From Lycorma delicatula (taxonomy: Eukaryota; Arthropoda; Insecta; Hemiptera; Fulgoridae), in assembly GCF_047948215.1 (NCBI RefSeq), contig NC_134455.1, positions 300,346,147 through 300,410,146 on the forward strand: 64,000 nt of DNA, in the 5' to 3' direction. Below, in pieces: positions 60,473 through 64,000 of this stretch. Under the pieces are notes generated by a model. It was given only the letters and a program-made list of their open reading frames with translations, was not told where the DNA came from and did no database searches. Each line of letters opens with the position of its first letter. The first letter of the stretch is position 1. The position numbers and the translations under genes are program-made.

Positions 60473-62532
60473 CTGGCTTTTAGCCGCAGCTTCGCTCGCG
60501 GTGAACCTTTAAACGAAATACGCGAGCAACTATGTCATGTCGGTCAGTGGTTTTTGCCCGGGCAATAGCTCTTTATTTACGTCCTGCCACGAAGGATTAC
60601 AGGTAAAAGTTACTAAGAGGTCAGGCCTGCTGTAAGTTCGTACATAAGCGAAAGCGTCTTGAATGTATTCATGCGGATAACATGGACTGTTCAGAAAAGT
60701 AGAAGGCAGAATCTTGCTTATGTCGTTAGGTCTAATATTACCATCTGCGCTAATCGCATCTTGTAGATGAATATAATTTTCAGCTCGTAATTTCGTCTGG
60801 TTTATAGAAATGTAACGAAGGCGTTCGTTCTCTACTTTAATATATATATCTACCAAGAATTGATGAAAGAGTTGCCTTGACCGCGAAAGGAGATTGAAGT
60901 CGTGCTCTCGAAGCATCATGTGATACGCATAAAAATCCATGTATGAAAATTTTTTATTGGGAACTGGTTGTCTTGTTGTTGGATTAATGACTGGAATATT
61001 GAAATGATATCCTGGCTCACCTTTACTGAAAATGAACGGGTACTGCAAAGCATCATAAAATTTATGAGCATCGGCTACGCGTTTCAGCGTATTATCATGT
61101 GCCCGTTAATACTATGTCTCGTGGAGAGCATGGGTCACCAATAACCAAAACAGCAACTTCATTGATCATCGGCGCATTATAACGCCTCTCATGTTCACCA
61201 CGTGGAGTCCGATCAACATGAATGACCACTATGTTATTATCCGGAGGCCAGCTTTCTATCGCACTTTTAAAGGTATTTACCAACAAATTGTGGCTGTGTA
61301 ACATTCGTTGAATTTTCAATACTGTATCTCTTTCGACTCCTTCAATATACTGACAACGACGGTTTACTTCATTTTCTTCATCATCCATAAAGTACACCTG
61401 CAAAAATTTATACTGTTCATTATCTGCTGGAAAACGTGATCCAATTTGATGATACATCTGTCCTTGTACAGTAAAAGTTAATGAAAATCTGAGCATTCTT
61501 ATCACTTTATCTACTCCAAAGGATGTCATTTGGAAGCAAGAGTTATACTTTCTGATTTTACTTAAAAATTGCTTCGACTAATCTGTAACACTTAAATATA
61601 GAGTTTTCAAAGGCTTCTATGGTTCACCAAGTAAAGGAAGCGAAACTTTACCACTGGAGCAGCACATTCCAGCAGTTTCATCTTTCCATTTCAAAGCATC
61701 GCAATGCTGACATTTTCTATTCATTGAGCTAATACCAATTAAAGAATGCTTATGATATTCAAGTGAAGGATCATATTGAAATCCAGAATTATTAAATACA
61801 GACCAATTGTTACGCATGAAGTTTCGACGGCGCGCGATTTGCATTTCTGCATGAACGATTCTTCTCGCCTGCGATTGTTCTGGAATTTCTCTCGCTCTTA
61901 TAGCTGCCTGCTGTTCAACTTGTCTTTCTTAACGAATTTGTGTTTGAACTGGCTTTCAGCTGCTCTTAAGGTAGCTTGGCGTTCAGCTTGCTCATCTAAC
62001 GTTACTTGTCTCTGAGAAGTTGTTTCACCAGCCCTCAAAGTACATTGTCGCCTCGCTTGTTATTGTCGTCATCTTAGTTCTGTGTGAGCGGAAGATTCTT
62101 GAGTTCGAGCACTTCCCTCGAGCCCGAGATTCTTCTCGGCCCTCGGCGGCCCGAGATGAATCCTTGGACAGGTTAGATTTGCGCTTCCGAGAAATTTTAG
62201 AAAAAAAAACAGAGTAAAAACTGAAAAGAAGTAAAACAATAAACAGGCACCTAACCTCAAAAACTGGAAAGTTTTAGTATTGCTTAGAAGTGACAATAAA
62301 TATAGGATTCTAAACAGCAGAAGCACTATATTCAATTGAATAGTGACTTGACCGTCGGTATTACAGTGTTGGATTGGCACTTTATTTCATTTACTTACTG
62401 GAACGCCAGGTAGCGTTAAATTTGGTCAAATTTTTTGTCGGACGAAGTTTCATGATAATCGGTTGAGTAGTTTCTGCGTGAAAGCGTAACAAACAAACAA
62501 ACTCACATTCACATTTATAATATTAGTAAGGA
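60473..62532 (-). mobile_element. Helitron with both termini, internally deleted (about 2.06 kb)
   Basis: On the minus strand the element begins TCCTTACTAATATTATAAA at 62532 (Helitrons start TC) and ends near 60473 in AAAAGCCAG|T, a one-base variant of the usual CTAG|T. Just before the end is a hairpin CCGC-AGC...GCT-GCGG, as Helitrons require about 10 nt from the 3' end. The flanks are A on one side and T on the other, as for A/T target insertion. It carries the N-terminal part of the Rep protein but no catalytic core, so it is non-autonomous. Inactivating frameshifts are present. Confidence 0.85.
60530..62200 (-). pseudogene. Helitron Rep N-terminal region (Helitron_like_N), truncated
   Basis: In minus-strand order: Arg/Gln/Ala-rich repeats near 62100-61900 (QARRQCTLRAGETTSQ then LDEQAERQATLRAAES), then MQIARRRNFMRNNW and a C-x-x-C block (MNRKCQHCDALKWKDE) at 61844-61617. 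At 61529-61095 come FTVQGQMYHQIGS and NEVNRRCQYIEGV then VVIHVDRTPRGEHERRYNAP. At 61048-60530 come LQYPFIFSKGEPGYHFN, then FSYMDFYAYHMMLREHDFN, RQLFHQFLVDIY and YVRTYSRPDLLVTFTCNPSW. At least one stop and one frameshift (about 61095) break it. The HUH nuclease motif, the tyrosines and the helicase are absent because coding stops within 60 bp of the 3' terminus. Confidence 0.85.
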
Positions 62533-64000
62533 TGATGATATATAATTATCAAAAGCTTTACATTTTCAAAATATCTTTACTTTAAACAAGAATATAATTT
62601 CAGTTCTCCATGGAATTTTACTTTGCATCTTTTATTTGTAAGAATCTGTTTAACTATGTTAATTGTTTTGGAATTTACATTGAATTCTTCTATAATGTTA
62701 AATATTGAAGTTTTATCAACTGAATCGTATACCATCATGAAATCAACAAAATCGGTTATAACTTTTCATTCTATCCCTTATTTGTGTTTCATAGTTCCAG
62801 GTTTATTTTCACATGAGCTTTATTTTCTGATATTGTGATGATTATACTAAATATTACTAGTTGATCTATCAATTTAATTTGTCGTAGTGTTACAATTATT
62901 ATTATTATTGTGAGGGCTGTTATTACTAGTGATTAACTCCAACATTAACTATGTACAGTTTGATATTGCATGAAATTTTGAAGGTAATACGAAATAAAGA
63001 AGTTTGAATGGGTCATTATACCTCGTTTTATTACTACTATGAGTCTTCTGTTTTTGCAATTTTTAATGCTTATTTTTTGAAAACGTTTAAATTTAATAAA
63101 AATTATTAATAATAAACAATAATAATAAATTATTAAAAATTATCAGCTTACATTACGTTGCGCCAGCGTACTGCTGTGTTAATGGCCTGCAGTAACTCGA
63201 TTGTTAGTCCATGGATGTTTACAAATGAGGTATCATTTTGTTCATAATAAAATCCTTAATAAAGTTTTTTGTAACTAAAAATTTGATCAAACAAATAATT
63301 ACAAAAATACTAAAGAATAAATATTAATATGGCCGCCATTTTCAAATTTTTGAAGGTGACGTTTTCAAAATACTTTATTTTGTAGAATAAGGCATTAATC
63401 TTAGATTTGCCAAATTTAATTAAAGTAGGTTTACTCGTTCCTAAAGAATAATTTTTACGAAAATCACAAAATGGAGTCCAGAAGAAAAAAAAGAAGCAAA
63501 ATAGTCATGATATCGATATGAACGTTTTATTATTTTCTATTACTACACGTAAAGTAAAGCTGTATATCGTTTAATATATATATATATAGGGTAAAATAAA
63601 TAAAAAAAATGTGCCTTACAAAATTTTTGTGTAGATAGCTAAATATAAATATAATCTGTTACAAAATTTTCAAAAATATTTCTTTCTTTTCTTTTTTTAT
63701 TCGTTTTGTGTGTGTGTGTGTGCGCGCCGGTGTGTATGTCTTTTCTAAAAAAAATGTATATTATATTTAAGTTTTCTGGCTTGATATATTGTTCAATCGA
63801 ATTATAATGTCGTGCAGAATTTATATTTACAGAATCATTTATTTAATTATTTTTGCAGAATTTTGTTATATATATTCGTTAATATTTTTAAATGTCATTC
63901 CTCTTAGATTCATGATTATTGCAGCATATTGTGATTTTTTTTTATTAATGCAGATACATTATTCATATTTATAAAAGTTTGATAAACTGTTTGTTATGAT
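62533..64000. other. AT-rich flank
   Basis: No gene seen. A TA run at about 63571-63588 and a GT run at 63706-63722 are simple repeats. The segment near 63330-63500 (GGCCGCCATTTTC) is less AT-rich and may be repeat-derived. Confidence 0.45.

Noticed and set aside
1..64000. CRISPR array, operon, prokaryotic system or riboswitch
   Set aside because: No regularly spaced direct repeats, no gene packing, and the content is typical of insect transposon-rich DNA.

Overview
This window looks like intergenic, transposon-rich nuclear DNA from an insect. The background is strongly AT-rich and the recognisable coding stretches are all broken relics of mobile elements. There is no operon-like packing, no long open frame and no recognisable host exon. 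The relics (R1-clade, Jockey/CR1-like and RTE-like LINEs, DUF4817/DDE_3 transposases, a Helitron, tRNA-derived SINEs) fit an arthropod with a large genome. The DUF4817/DDE_3 families and several short repeats recall hemipterans, but that is inference from memory and the species cannot be named from sequence alone.

Layout. 0.8-1.3 kb: 3' part of a DDE_3 transposase (minus). 1.55-3.0 kb: a decayed LINE reverse transcriptase (minus). 3.4 kb: a SINE. 4.3 kb: a Helitron-type terminus. 7.0-7.3 kb: a Jockey-like RT scrap. 9.0-9.3 kb: repeat B copy 1. 11.5-13.5 kb: an R1-clade element (minus) with poly(A) tail, its RT core deleted. 14.7-15.3 kb: a GC-rich transposon-derived segment. 19.1-19.8 kb: a DUF4817/DDE_3 transposase. 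20.0-20.9 kb: repeat A copy 1 with terminal hairpins and a tRNA-like fold. 21.8-23.6 kb: a second LINE (minus), broken by a small inverted-repeat element. 25.8-27.4 kb: a pseudogene of an uncharacterised arthropod multicopy family. 28.2-29.7 kb: an R1-like 3' tail followed directly by a frameshifted transposase. 32.65-33.3 kb: a LINE C-terminus. 33.8-36.7 kb: remains of a Polinton/adintovirus-like endogenous element (phospholipase A2-like and adenain-like protease fragments) split by another R1-like piece. 40.2-40.7 kb: a possible Helitron N-terminal fragment. 44.9-45.5 kb: repeat A copy 2. 48.6-49.9 kb: another R1-clade relic. 51.6-54.6 kb: repeat C pair, repeat B copy 2 and a SINE. 56.3-57.5 kb: an IS630/Tc1-like transposase. 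60.5-62.5 kb: a Helitron with both ends intact but a truncated Rep.

Nothing in the window works as a pathway. The history readable here is repeated insertion, nesting, internal deletion and decay. The most informative loci are the virus-like remnant at about 34-37 kb, the end-to-end Helitron deletion derivative, the uncharacterised family at 26-27 kb, and the paired dispersed repeats A, B and C. I saw no intact or clearly new functional system. All family assignments come from reading translations by eye, without database searches.
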